Positions 48,722 through 60,187 of a DNA stretch of 64,000 bases are shown one piece after another. Where the stretch lies: contig QANT01002001.1 of the NCBI GenBank assembly GCA_003254885.1, forward strand, positions 1 to 64,000, in the 5' to 3' direction. This DNA is from Purshia tridentata (lineage: Eukaryota > Streptophyta > Magnoliopsida > Rosales > Rosaceae). A program made the position numbers and the translations under genes. Under the pieces are notes generated by a model that was not told the origin of the DNA, searched no databases, and saw only the letters and a list, made by a program, of their open reading frames with translations. Each line of letters starts with the position of its first letter. Position 1 is the stretch's first letter.

Positions 48722-50714
48722 ATGGCCAACACAATTCGTTTTTTCGAGTTGAACACCGGGGCCAAGATACCTTCCGTTGGGTTGGGCACGTGGCGCGCCG
48801 ACAATCATGTCGTCGGCGACGCAGTCACTACTGCCGTTAAGGTATCGTTACCTTTTCATTCGATCATCCAATCCTAACTATTAATCAGGAACACACACGC
48901 ATACATATATATAGAGATTTGAAGTTTTTGGAATGCAGTGTGAGCTGCGTTCAGGAAATGCTGAGCTAATTTGAGTTGTTTGCGGATTTCCAGGTTGGAT
49001 ATCGTCATATCGATTGTGCTCAAATGTATGGCAATGAGAAAGAGGTGACACAAGAATTCAAGAATTTAACAATTCATTCCTTTTGTTTCTGATGAAAACT
49101 TATATGCTAATTTGTGATGAAAACTGTTGTTTTGAGAGCAGTTTCTGGTTTATGTAGATTGGTTGTGCTCTGAAGAAGCTGTTTGATGATGGTGTAGTGA
49201 AGCGTGAGGAGTTATGGATCACCTCCAAACTCTGGTTTGAACTTTTCACTTACAATTCTTAGAATTTGTAGTCTCCAATCAAATTTATTATCTGAAAATT
49301 CCAACTTTAGTAGAAACTGGAAAGCCCGCATTCTTAGTTGGCCTTTCCCATCAAATTCTAAGTTGAAATTACAATTATCTCAGGTGCACTGATCATGAAC
49401 CAGAAGATGTACCAGAGGCACTTGACAAAACTTTGCAAGACTTGCAACTTGACCACCTGGATCTCTATCTTGTATGTCGATTCTGGACCACATTTAAGTA
49501 ATCACATGCCATGCTCTAATCAAATCTAGCAAGTAGTTTTGAACTTTTAATGTGTTCGTAGAAGTAATATTTAAGTTGTTTATTTGCTATTGAATGTCAT
49601 AAAATTTTGGTAGATCCATTGGCCTGTCAGCATGAAAAAGGGGTCAGTTGGCTCTGATCCTGAAAACCTTACCCAACCTAATATACCCAGTACGTGGAAA
49701 GCAATGGAGGCACTCTATGATTCTGGCAAGGCCAGGGCTATTGGAGTCAGCAATTTCTCTTCAAAGAAGCTTGGAGATCTGTTAGAGGTTGCACGAATAC
49801 CTCCTGCTGTCAACCAAGTGGAAATCCACCCTCAATGGCAGCAACCAAAGCTGCATGATTTCTGCAAATCTAAGGGAGTTCACTTAATTGTGAGTATGCT
49901 GATGAAGTTGTTTACTGTTCTTATGGGTGGTATTATCTCCTGGCAACAATGTAGTTTTATTGTACGCATGCCATGATGAGAATCAGAATGACTTGTGAAT
50001 GTTTTGGGAACAAAATGGATTAGTTTTCCGTTGTTGTGGTTTCCAAATTCACCAGTGGCTAATTAGTGAAATATTATTGTGATGAATGTATCTTATTTCA
50101 GGGGTATTCACCATTGGGAAAGAATAAGGTCCTTGAGAATTCTATACTGAACTTGGTGGCAGAAAAATTGGGCAAGACTCCTGCCCAAGTGGCTCTTCGG
50201 TGGGGGCTACAAATGGGTCACAGTGTAGTGCCTAAAAGCACAAACCAGACAAGGATGCAGCAAAATTTTGATATTTTTGATTGGTCTATACCAGAAGACT
50301 TGTTTTCCAAGTTTTCTGAAATTAAGCAGGCAAGTGCCCTTTCCCCTTTATTCAACATTTTTTATTTCTTTCTCAATGATCAATTTGGTCCAGATTTTCT
50401 GCTTGATTCTCATTTCTTATATGGATAAAACCTCTGTCTGGAAGCTTGGTTTATTAGCACTTTCAATCAGTAAAGTTTGTTTAGATGTGTCTTTCCAGTG
50501 GATATATGATATATCAACCATCATTAGGCACTTCATAAATATTAAATAAAACTAGATTGAATTTTCTGTTATGTAAAAGTTTCTTTTGGATGATTGAATT
50601 TAATTTTCTTTTTCAATGATCATACAGGAGAGGCTTATTCAAGGTGCTGGCTTTGTTCATGAGACTCTGGGTGCATATAAGACCCTTGAAGAACTCTGGA
50701 ATGGCGAATTGTAA
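48722..50714 (+). CDS. Aldo-keto reductase (AKR4C type), cluster copy 2, short loop
   Basis: Exons: 48722-48841, 48994-49044, 49158-49234, 49384-49471, 49614-49889, 50102-50329 and 50628-50714, encoding 308 residues. The tetrad is kept ([21 protein letters not shown]). Exon 6 is 21 bp shorter than in copies 1, 3 and 4: where they read SPLGSPGT(S/T)..K.DVLKNPI, this copy reads [13 protein letters not shown]. Seven residues are therefore missing from the loop after the sixth barrel strand, which lies over the cofactor. It also has ISMKKGS where others have VR. The last intron starts with GC. It could have altered cofactor or substrate handling. Everything else looks intact. Confidence 0.93.
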
Positions 50715-51217
50715 GCAGAACCTTGACGTTAGAAACAATTGCCTCTACATCTCCTTTAGTTTGTTTGAATACATAGTTACTTGTTTTAGTGATTTACACC
50801 TAATTTGCTACCGCATTTATCTGGAAGATTAATTCTTTCATTGAAATCTGAATTAAGAATATGTCTTGAATATAGTGAGTTAAGAAGAATAAATGTTGTG
50901 CATGAGATATTGCGGAAACGCCAACTCGATAAATTTTGACATCTATTGGGTAGGTCATGCTGGAACTGTTGCTTTTTCAATCTCCTTAACCTGCTCCTTT
51001 CTCATGTCTATAATGGGAACTAACTAATGATGGCGAACTAACTAAAAACGGGGTTATAAAGTACAACGGTCCATGGACAAACATCTCAATCCTATGATAA
51101 TTGTTGGACAGTTTTGGTTTGCCCTCATATTAGACAAGAACAATGCTTTCCTCACTCCTTGGTTGGAGGAGCTTCTCCAGCTTTTTTTTTCTCAAAATCT
51201 TTGTTTGGCAGTGCAAG
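50715..51217. other. 3' flank of AKR copy 2
   Basis: AT-rich 3' flank. No gene or element was identified before the small inverted repeat at 51218. Confidence 0.55.
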
Positions 51218-51322
51218 TTCAGGATTAGAACCGTTCATTTTTTACCGAGATAATATTGAATTGATTTGTTACCGAAATAATTTTTAATAAGTGATCTAAA
51301 AATGAATAGTTTCAATTCTGAA
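51218..51322. mobile_element. Small inverted-repeat element
   Basis: TTCAGGATTAGAACCGTTCA on the left and the reverse complement of the right end, TTCAGAATTGAAACTATTCA, pair over about 25 bp around an AT-rich loop. The TTCAGGATTAGAA end also occurs at the edge of the element at 22116-22390, suggesting one MITE family. No coding content. Confidence 0.45.
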
Positions 51323-52600
51323 TATGTACTATTGAACTCGAATTTTTAAGGAGTAGAGCTCCTCTCCAGGACGGAGGGAAGCTGTCCATAAAATAGTACA
51401 AAAGAGGGGTGGTACATCAAGAAAGACAAGTTTGACACACCTCTTGGGGTACATGTCTAGTATTATTGAAGGCCATAAGATTCATTCTATTCTCAATTTC
51501 TCATCATCTCTTTTTTCTTTTTAATATATTTTTTCTTGTAAGAAAAAGGACAACCCTCTCCTACTCATACCCTTCACTCTCGCTCCTCCTCGTGATAGTC
51601 ATGCACATGATCATAATGGTTAGTCATGATCTGAGGGGTGTATTTCGAAAAAGTTTTAGGTGGATATATAACCCCTTGGTTACTTTTTTTATTTTCTTTT
51701 GGTTAGACATGTTATTCTTTAATTTTCATAATATAATCAATTATTATGAGAAAATATCCTATACGCATATATACTTAAAAAATGATTGTGTATTTGAGAA
51801 CTTAAAAAATAATTGTGAATTTGAGAGTTTTTTTAATGGTAAATTATATTTAAATTAATAAAATATATAATTTTATATAATAATTAATATAAATTTTTTT
51901 TTCTTATAAAAATCGATGAGTTTTGAAATTATATTCCACTTTAGTTACTAAATTAAATTCACTTAATGATATTATGTAAATTGATGCATTGAAAAATATT
52001 AATTTGTCTATTTTTATTATTATTATTTATAAGTGTAAAATTATTAGGTTGTCTTTCATTTAGCTGACTATTTTTAACTCATTATATAAAGTACAAGCTG
52101 ATGTATAATTAGCTAAAAATTAAAATGTATATTTTAATAGTGGTTTCAAAAACTAATCATATATTAACTTACATTTCATACATGATCAAATAAATATAAT
52201 CGGTGGAGAGGTCCAAATAGCGTTACCACTTTAAAAAGGGCAACAAGTAGGTGGTTCATGATAACACTCGTCCAACAGGTGTCACACTGTTGGCCACTCG
52301 AAGTGCTTTCCCAGATGGACCGACTTACTTAACCCGGCAAATCACTGGCAACCAAAGCTGCAGATTCTACTATATCAACGGCTTGGATCTCCCGCTGCCT
52401 TCTAATACCAGACCATTCCCACCCAAAAAACCGACGCTAGATTTTTTATTATTACTTTTTGGTCAAACGACTCAAACACTAGATTTATTATTCACAGACT
52501 AAAAAAAAACGAATTATTATTCGGGCGTGGAAGAATGCCCTTAACACTCCCCTTTTCAAACGGTCGTCAACAGTGACGTTATGCAGATATTACGCATTGT
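51323..52600. other. Intergenic before AKR copy 3
   Basis: AT-rich. The stretch 52250-52430 is less AT-rich with an open frame (52251-52502), but it has no known motif. No supported gene. Confidence 0.5.
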
Positions 52601-52688
52601 CTCCCGCTCTCTTATATAAAGAGCGGTCAAGAGAAGCTTCTACTTTGCTCTACTACATCACTCTGTCTACTTCACCTTCGCTCAGAAA
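52601..52688 (+). promoter_or_regulatory. Core promoter of AKR copy 3
   Basis: CTCCCGCTCTCTTATATAAA then GAGCGGTCAAGAGA contains a clear TATATAAA box at 52613-52620, 69 bp before the ATG. The same arrangement precedes AKR copy 4 (56241-56248), so the core promoter was duplicated with the gene. Confidence 0.75.
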
Positions 52689-55104
52689 ATGGCTGACGAC
52701 ATTCGCTTCTTTGAGTTGAACACCGGAGCCAAGATCCCTTCGGTGGGGTTAGGAACCTGGCAGTCCAGCCCTGGCTTGGTCGGTGACGCCGTCTCCGCCG
52801 CAATCAAGGTCGGTCTTCCTCTTTCCGTTTCCTTTTAGAAATGTAAATTCCGGAAATGGATTTAAGGTGTGTTTGGTTATCTGGATTTGAGGCCAAGATT
52901 TAACGTTTTTGTGCTTTCTCAAAACAGAAAAAATCAAACCTCTCTTGACGATTATTGGCTATCACTTATCAGCTGTTTGATTTTGTGCCTTTTCTACTGA
53001 TTGCAGGTAGGATATCGGCATATTGATTGTGCTCAAGTCTATGGCAATGAGAAGGAGGTAATTTTCTAAAGATTAGTTTCGTTTTCTTTCGTTATTGCCT
53101 TTAGTCTTTATCTATTTGTTCAGGACAAAATTGCTCTAAATCTCTGTTATCGTTTTGGTTTAAAGGTAAATTTTTATTTTTAGTTTTATTTTTTTCGCAT
53201 ATAATGTAATTCTTATGAGGGCATCTTAGTTCTAGTTTTGATTATTTTGTGACCTTTTTATTATACAATCTTGCCAAAATAAAAATTTATTTATGTTTGG
53301 CTTATTCATTGAAGATGTGTTAAGTTGTTACCGGAATTTAAGTTGACAAAGATGGAGTTATTATTTCTTGTAGATTGGTTTGGTTCTGAAGAAGCTGTTT
53401 GAAGATGGTGTGGTGAAGCGCGAGGATTTGTGGATTACCTCCAAACTCTGGTTCGTTATGATGCTATTTAATTGAGTACTACTGACATATCATGTTGAAT
53501 TACATTGAGTGCGTCAGGAATTTGAATGAGTGCTAGTAATTTATACTGAAGTGATGGTGCTGTAATACTTGTTCGATTTTTTATCCACAGGTGTACTGAT
53601 CATGCACCAGAAGATGTACTAGAGGCCTTGGACAGGACTTTGAGGGACTTGCAGCTTGATTATATTGACTTGTACCTTGTACGTATTACCTGTTCAAAGC
53701 TTATTAAGTTATTCTTAAGTAATTTCTCTTTTAGAGTATGGTTGATTCTAGGGTGTATGCATTTTCAGATATTTGACAGGGGTTCAGTATAGATAAATCA
53801 GTCCCATGAGTTCGGTTATCTGCATTTCTTTAAAAAATTTCAAAGCAAAAGTTAAAAGAAAGGAATGGCCGTCTGTTTGCTGTTCTTTGAATTTATAATT
53901 TACTGTCAAGGTCATTGATTCCTTTCAGTCTGATGTTACCTGTATCTTGCTATATAATATCAGGCCAAAGTCATAGATAATTAGGCTCATTAACTTGAAT
54001 TTGTATATCCTTTCTGGGCATTATTCAGCTGTTACTAATGAGGCTTCTGAAATTTGAAGATCCATTGGCCAGTCCGGATGAAGAAGGGGGCAGTAGGTTT
54101 TAAGCCCGAAAATCTTGCTGACACAGATATCCCTGGCACTTGGAGAGCAATGGAAACTCTCTATGATTCGGGAAAGGCCCGAGCTATTGGTGTGAGCAAT
54201 TTCTCTACAAAGAAGCTGTCAGATTTGCTGGATGTGGCACACGTTCCTCCTGCTGTCAACCAAGTGGAGTGTCATCCTTTGTGGCAGCAGACCAAGCTGC
54301 GTTCTTTCTGTAAATCCAAGGGAGTTCACCTTTCTGTGAGTATGAAAATGCTGATTACATTGTTCATGTGTCGGTTACCCATCTGTAATTGGACAAAATT
54401 TTAATTTACTTGGCATGCTTAGTTGGCTAGAAGTTAAATTGGAACTATATATGTTTCTTTCAGGGATATTCACCACTGGGTTCTCCTGGCACAACATGGA
54501 TCAAAAGTGATGTCCTTAAGAATCCGATTCTTAACTCAGTTGCAGAGAAATTAGGAAAAACTCCTGCACAAGTTGCTCTTCGGTGGGGACTGCAAATGGG
54601 TCATAGTGTTCTTCCTAAAAGTACTAATGAAGCAAGGATCAAGGAGAACTTTGATGTCTTTGGCTGGTGTATCCCGGAGGACTTGTTTGCCAAGTTTTCT
54701 GAAATTGAGCAGGTAAATAGATACTGGAAGGTCCTCTATTCCCCTTGCTATTAATACCCTCGCCAATATTTTATTATGGTCAGTTATGTCATAACCATTA
54801 GACACATTCCACCACTATATTATAATGTGACAGCTGCTAAAATTTCTAGGTATCACTTGTGTTCTTCCATGTATGATTCTTCATGTCGGGGTATCCTTGT
54901 GGGGTTTGGGATTAGGTCCTGTGATTCATTAAGATGATGATGATGACAGTCACTGATAATTGTCATGTAGTCTTCACTCCTAAGTGCTAACTATTACTTT
55001 GATTTCCAATTATGCAGGCAAGACTGATCCGAGGGGGATCATTTGTTCATGATACTTTTGGTCCCTACAGGAGTGTTGACGAATTCTGGGATGGTGAAAT
55101 CTAG
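52689..55104 (+). CDS. Aldo-keto reductase (AKR4C type), cluster copy 3
   Basis: Exons: 52689-52808, 53007-53057, 53374-53450, 53591-53678, 54060-54335, 54464-54712 and 55018-55104, encoding 315 residues. The tetrad residues are in [17 protein letters not shown] and [16 protein letters not shown] and [10 protein letters not shown] are in place, and the protein ends FWDGEI. The last intron starts with a normal GT (CAG/GTAAAT), unlike copies 1, 2 and 4. Exons, introns and promoter are closest to copy 4, so these two form the younger pair of the cluster. No transit peptide. The enzyme should be active; substrate unassigned (reactive carbonyl reduction is the family's usual role). Confidence 0.94.
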
Positions 55105-56220
55105 AAAGTCAGTCAGATGAGTGCTTTTGTGGAAGAGTGCCTGGGAGAATTTTTTAAGTGAAACTATGATTTTTATGATCCTCATGTCCCAAAGGCGATT
55201 TGTTTGATTTTGGTACTTACTTTAATGGCTGAACATGTGGAATAATCATTATGGTTTGAAATTGCGATATCAATAAGCAACCAGATAAGATCAGTTACTT
55301 TGATTTATGTAGAGAATGTGTTTATAACTTTATATATCATGAGAAGCCATTTATAGATGGCTTCGTAGAGATCAAAGGTGTTCGGGTTGCCATGCGTAGG
55401 TATGCAAAGTTAAGACCATAGATAATGTTGAGCTTGGACTAACACATAACTATGGTCCGCTGAACATTGCCCCATTGGAAGACGAAGACCCATTCCTAAT
55501 CATTAATATCCAACCAGAAAACAACTTATTGTTAGATCCCTAGCGAAGAACTCTTTTTGGCCACAAGTTTTTACAAACCGGACCTTGTTCACATGCATCT
55601 TTGAATTAGATTGACCAAAATTCTCCCTAAATAATACTCTTACAATTATACATATATTATAAAATGAGTAAATTGATTACACCGCCACTTGATTTTACAG
55701 TTGCATACAAAACTTTTTTTGTAAAAAGTTATGTCTTTCCATCAAATGTGTTTTTGAGATGTCTTCATCAAATTTGTATTTTAGTTGTATTTCAAGTAAG
55801 TAAAATTTTGGAATTAAATCCCACACAATCCGAGTTTTTCATCTGACCCTCATAAGAGTTGCGTGATTAGTCAATGAAAGAAAATTAACCCTAATATTGT
55901 GGATTTATATGGCTGTATTTTATATGTTTATATCTTGGCTCTCGTTTATTTATAACAAATGAAATATCATAAGCCAAATCAAATGACAATTAAAAATTAG
56001 AGAAGAAGTTGGACCCTCAAAGTCAAATCAATGTTCATTTCTCCAAGGATGTTATCATGTTAGGAACTTAGGAAAGTAAAATAAAAGTGAACGGATTTTA
56101 TGTTAAAAAATCATTAACTCACCAAAAAATTGGACTATTTTATAATTTTTAAGAAGTATAAAAAATTGGATTCAGGAATCACGGTCTGATCTCAGCCATC
56201 CAATTTTGTAATACTAATTT
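55105..56220. other. Intergenic between AKR copies 3 and 4
   Basis: The 3' flank followed by AT-rich DNA. Open frame 55664-55846 has no known motif. No element was seen. Confidence 0.6.
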
Positions 56221-56304
56221 CTGATTCTCTCCCGCTCTCCTATATAAAGAGCGCCAAGAGACTTCCACGGTTCTCCTATACTCTATTTCACTCTCGCACT
56301 AAGA
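56221..56304 (+). promoter_or_regulatory. Core promoter of AKR copy 4
   Basis: CTCTCCCGCTCTCCTATATAAAG with TATATAAA at 56241-56248, 57 bp before the ATG, matches the copy 3 promoter (CTCCCGCTCTC, TATATAAAGAGCG, AAGAGA). Confidence 0.75.
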
Positions 56305-58628
56305 ATGGCGGATGATATTCATTTCTTTGAGTTGAACACCGGAGCTAAGATCCCTTCGTTGGGGTTAGGGACCTGGCAGTCAGGCCCTGGTTTGGTCGGC
56401 GACGCCGTCGCCACCGCCATCAAGGTCTTCCTCTTCCCCCGCTTTAAACTATTCTTTTTGTTTAATCTTGATCGATCTTTGATTTTCGAACTTAGCACCT
56501 ACTAAACATGTGGTTCTACTATTTTCAGGTAGGTTATCGCCACATTGATTGTGCTCAACGCTATGGCAATGAGAAGGAGGTAATTTCTGTTGCTTTTGCT
56601 AAATTAATTTTAAGTTTTAGAATCAATTTTATTCATTATTGTCATTTTAGTTTTCGTGTATTTGTTCATGTCAGAAATTGCTTTAAGCCTTTAACAAGCT
56701 AATTGATCGCCTTCACATTTAGATTCAATTTTTATGAATTCATTCTTTAGTTTTGATTAGTTTGTCACATTTCTGTTATGCAGTACTTGTTAAAAGAAAA
56801 TTAAAATTACGTGTTTGACTCGTCTTTGAAGATGCTTAAGTTGTTCGTACAATTTAATGTGACAAAGATGCAATTTTTATTTCTTGTAGATCGGTATAGT
56901 TCTGAAGAAGCTTTTTGAAGATGGTGTGGTGAAGCGTGAGGATTTGTGGATTACCTCCAAACTCTGGTTTGTTTCAATTTTAATGCTATTTTCCTTTGAA
57001 GGAATTACAATGAGTGCTAATTATTTGGTGCTGCAAGCCTTGTTAAGTTGTACTTGAGCCTAATCTAAAACATCGGAATCCTCCACTGTTAGTACTTTCT
57101 AAAAGCAAGATGGTCCACAGGAATACTGATCATGCACCAGAAGATGTACTAGAAGCACTGGACAGGACCTTGAAAGACTTGCAGCTCGATTATGTTGACT
57201 TGTACCTTGTAAGTTTTACCTGTTCAAAGCTTATACTCAAGTAATGTCTGTTAGAGTTTAGTGCAAGACTGTAAGCAATATCTGCTCGAAAACGTGATGC
57301 CTAGTTCAAGGTGAAGTTTGCATATTTTTTAAGTTTACTAAGGACTGAGATTCCTTTAAAAGACTGGAATGGCCATCTGTTTTCCATCTTTGAATTTGTT
57401 AAAAGATATAAGTTACTTCCATCCAAGTCATCGGCCCTTTTCAGGCTGGCTATGTTACCCATATCTAGCTATAAATCATTAGGTCAAAATTATAGATAAT
57501 CGGTGTCATCATCTTGAATTTATTATCCCGTTATGGGGCATTACTTAGCTGCAACTAATGACTTAATGAAAATATGAAGATGCACTGGCCAGTCCGGTTG
57601 AAGAAGGGATCAGTAAGTTTTGTTCCTGAAAACCTTGTTGAACCAGATATCCCTGGCACATGGGGAGCAATGGAAACTCTCTATGATTCGGGTAAGGCTC
57701 GAGCTATTGGTGTGAGCAATTTCTCTACAAAGAAACTGTCAGATCTGCTGGATGTAGCGCGTGTTCCGCCTGCTGTTGTCCAAGTGGAGTGTCATCCTTC
57801 ATGGCAGCAAGCCAAGCTACATTCTTTCTGTAAATCCAAGGGAGTTCATGTATCTGTGAGTATTCAAATATTGAATTACATTTTCTGTCTCAGTTTCTTA
57901 TTTGATTGAAGTAGTTACCTATGTGTAGTTGGGAAAATTGTTATTTTAGTTAGATGTTGAGTTAGCTAGAAAGTTAAATGGTAGCTATATACTTTTCTAT
58001 CAGGGATATTCACCACTGGGTTCTCCTGGAACAACATGGATCAAAGGTGACATCCTTGAGAATCCAATTGTTAACATGGTCGCAGAGAAACTAGGCAAAA
58101 CTCCTGCGCAGATTGCTCTTCGATGGGGACTGCAAATGGGTCATAGTGTTCTTCCTAAGAGTACTAATGAAGCAAGGATCAAGGATAACTTCAATGTCTT
58201 TGGCTGGTCTATCCCAGAGGACTTGTTCGCCAAGCTTTCTGAAATTGCGCAGGCAAGTAGTTACTGTAATTGGTCCTCTATCTCTTCTTGCTATCATTAC
58301 CCTTGCCAAGATCTTATTAACATCAGTTGGGTCAAAATAATTAAACACATTCTGCCATTATATTATATGCGACTGCTAAAACTTTGTAGAAATCACTTGG
58401 AGGTATTCTTCCGTTGTATGATTCTTCAAGCCAAGGGTTTCTTTTGGGGGTTTTTGGTTGAGGTCCAGTGATTTTATTTCGAGGAATTCTTCTTTTTGGA
58501 TTTACTCCTAACTACATCTACATTGATTTTCAACTATGCAGGCAAGACTAGTCAGAGGGACTAACTTTGTTCATGATACTTTTGGTCACTACAAGAGTGT
58601 TGAGGAATTGTGGGATGGTGAAATCTAG
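56305..58628 (+). CDS. Aldo-keto reductase (AKR4C type), cluster copy 4
   Basis: Exons: 56305-56424, 56529-56579, 56890-56966, 57121-57208, 57580-57855, 58004-58252 and 58542-58628, encoding 315 residues. The tetrad is intact ([21 protein letters not shown]). It differs from copy 3 at sites near the pocket: Arg before the catalytic Tyr, Met in place of Ile before the catalytic His, and Asn in place of Cys after KLW. The last intron starts with GC (GCAAGT), while copy 3 has GT. Ends LWDGEI. A likely active paralogue with some change in substrate range. Confidence 0.94.
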
Positions 58629-59072
58629 AAAGTCAGTCAGATGAGTTCTTTTATGGAAGAGCCTGGGAACATTTTTTTTATTTCTGTTTTAGTATTATTC
58701 CATTATGACTATAAATTTGATCTTTTTTACCCCATTATGACTTATGAGAATATATTTGACATTATTTGTCTGCAATTTGGTTTTCTTTTTTATGGTTTTT
58801 TATGTTGTTTTTTAAATCTTCCCTTTTAGGTAATTTTATAAAAATAAAAATTAGATGCTTATAGTCTAAGAAATGCTCCCCAAAAAAATCATGCTTAATT
58901 TGGGCTAGCTAATTATTGATGAGCTGAGCTCAAGTTTATATGGGCTATCATGCAACCTAAGCTTTAAATTCCACCATTTTAACTCCGACCTCATGACCCA
59001 AAGCCCAGCCCAATAATACAGTGAAATTTTTGTAAAACCCCAAGCAAAGCTTAAAACGCTGTTGCAAAACCC
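58629..59072. other. Intergenic between AKR copy 4 and the p32 gene
   Basis: The T-rich 3' flank of AKR copy 4, then the short promoter of the next gene. The distance from AKR stop to p32 start is under 500 bp. No clear TATA box. Confidence 0.55.
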
Positions 59073-59100
59073 ATGCTTTTCCGCCATAGCCGGACCTCAA

Positions 59101-60187
59101 ATGGCTCTGTTCTCCATGCTTCGCAGGCCGTCCTACTCTGCATTATCCCGGCCGTCCGTACTATTGCATCGGCAAGGACCTTTCACTGTGGAATCTCCAC
59201 CGTCCCTACATTCAGTGGTGGCGTCAGCCGAAGAAGCTTCATTCCAACTCAGCGATTCTCTACAGCCGCCACTGCAAGACTGTACTATTGCATCGGCAAG
59301 GACCTTTCACTGTGGAATCTCCACCGTCCCTACATTCAGTGGTGACGTCAGCCGAAGAAGCTTCATTCCAACTCAGCGATTCTCTACAGCCGCCACTGCA
59401 AGACTGATCGCCCATGAGAGTCTGATTGGAGTCCTCGAGTCTGAGATCAAGTGTGCCCTAGAGTATGAACACAAATTTCGAGTCAGTGCCCAATTTTAGT
59501 CTGCATTTCTTTCCCCAAAAATGTATTACTGATTTTCTTCACTGTAAATTTTGGGTTCTTCATGAAAGCAAAGTTTACCCAATTAGTAACTGAGTATTTG
59601 TTTTGTATAAATTTCATAGGTGGATGTCCCAGATGAGTTTCCTTTTGACATAATCGACACTCCTGGAGAAAAAAGCATTCTGCTCAAAAGAAGATTCTAT
59701 GGCGAAGTCATCCAAGTGGAAGTTGATATGCCAAATGGTCCTATTTCGGAGTTTGGTGTCGATGATGACTACAATGACTACGGCACTCCACTGGTTGTGA
59801 GCATTTCCAATGTAAGAGGACGACCGCATTTGGAGTTTGGTGTCATTCGTTTCCCCGATGAGATTTGCATTGATAGCTTGTGGATCAAGCAACCCGAGCA
59901 ATTTTCCGAACCGAATGCATACGAAGGGCCTGACTTTTAGTAAGCTTTTCTTAATAAAGTATAATTTCAAGTGAGTTTTGTTATGATTTTATTCATTGTG
60001 TGATATGATTTTGTTTTCGATCTGCAGTGACTTGGATGACAACCTGCAGGAGGCTCTCCACAAATATCTTGAGGTTCGGGGGATCAATCGGAGTACAACT
60101 GACTTCTTGCATCAGTACATGAGGAACAAATATTGCAGAGAGTACCTGATTTGGTTGGAGAACCTAAAGGGTTTTATTGAGCATTAA
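59101..60187 (+). CDS. Mitochondrial p32/MAM33 family protein (mitochondrial glycoprotein domain)
   Basis: The exons are 59101-59481, 59620-59939 and 60028-60187, encoding 286 residues from ATG 59101. The N-terminus (MALFSMLRRPSYSALSRPS) is an Arg/Ser-rich, acid-poor mitochondrial transit peptide. The core runs from LIAHESLIGVLESEI through FYGEVIQVEVDMPN, an acidic patch FGVDDDYNDYG, and YDLDDNLQEALHKYLEVRGI to REYLIWLENLKGF. This is the fold that forms doughnut-shaped trimers in the matrix; relatives affect mitochondrial ribosomes and respiration. A 124 bp tandem duplication (59159-59406) fills the transit-peptide region, so the first copy is read in a foreign frame and the second in the family-like frame (RTFHCGIS, RFSTAATAR). 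A second ATG at 59073 reads the first copy in the family-like frame but stops in the second. Confidence 0.85.
59159..59406 (+). repeat. 124 bp tandem duplication inside the p32 coding region
   Basis: The units 59159-59282 and 59283-59406 both begin TACTATTGCATCGGCAAGG and end CGCCACTGCAAGACTG. By eye they differ at one base (G at 59221, A at 59345), so the event is recent or homogenised. The length is not a multiple of three. Confidence 0.93.

Noticed and set aside
59073-59345. ORF from ATG 59073 as the true p32 N-terminus
   Set aside because: It stops within the second repeat unit and cannot join the p32 core. ATG 59101 has a better context (A at -3, G at +4) and stays open to the splice donor.
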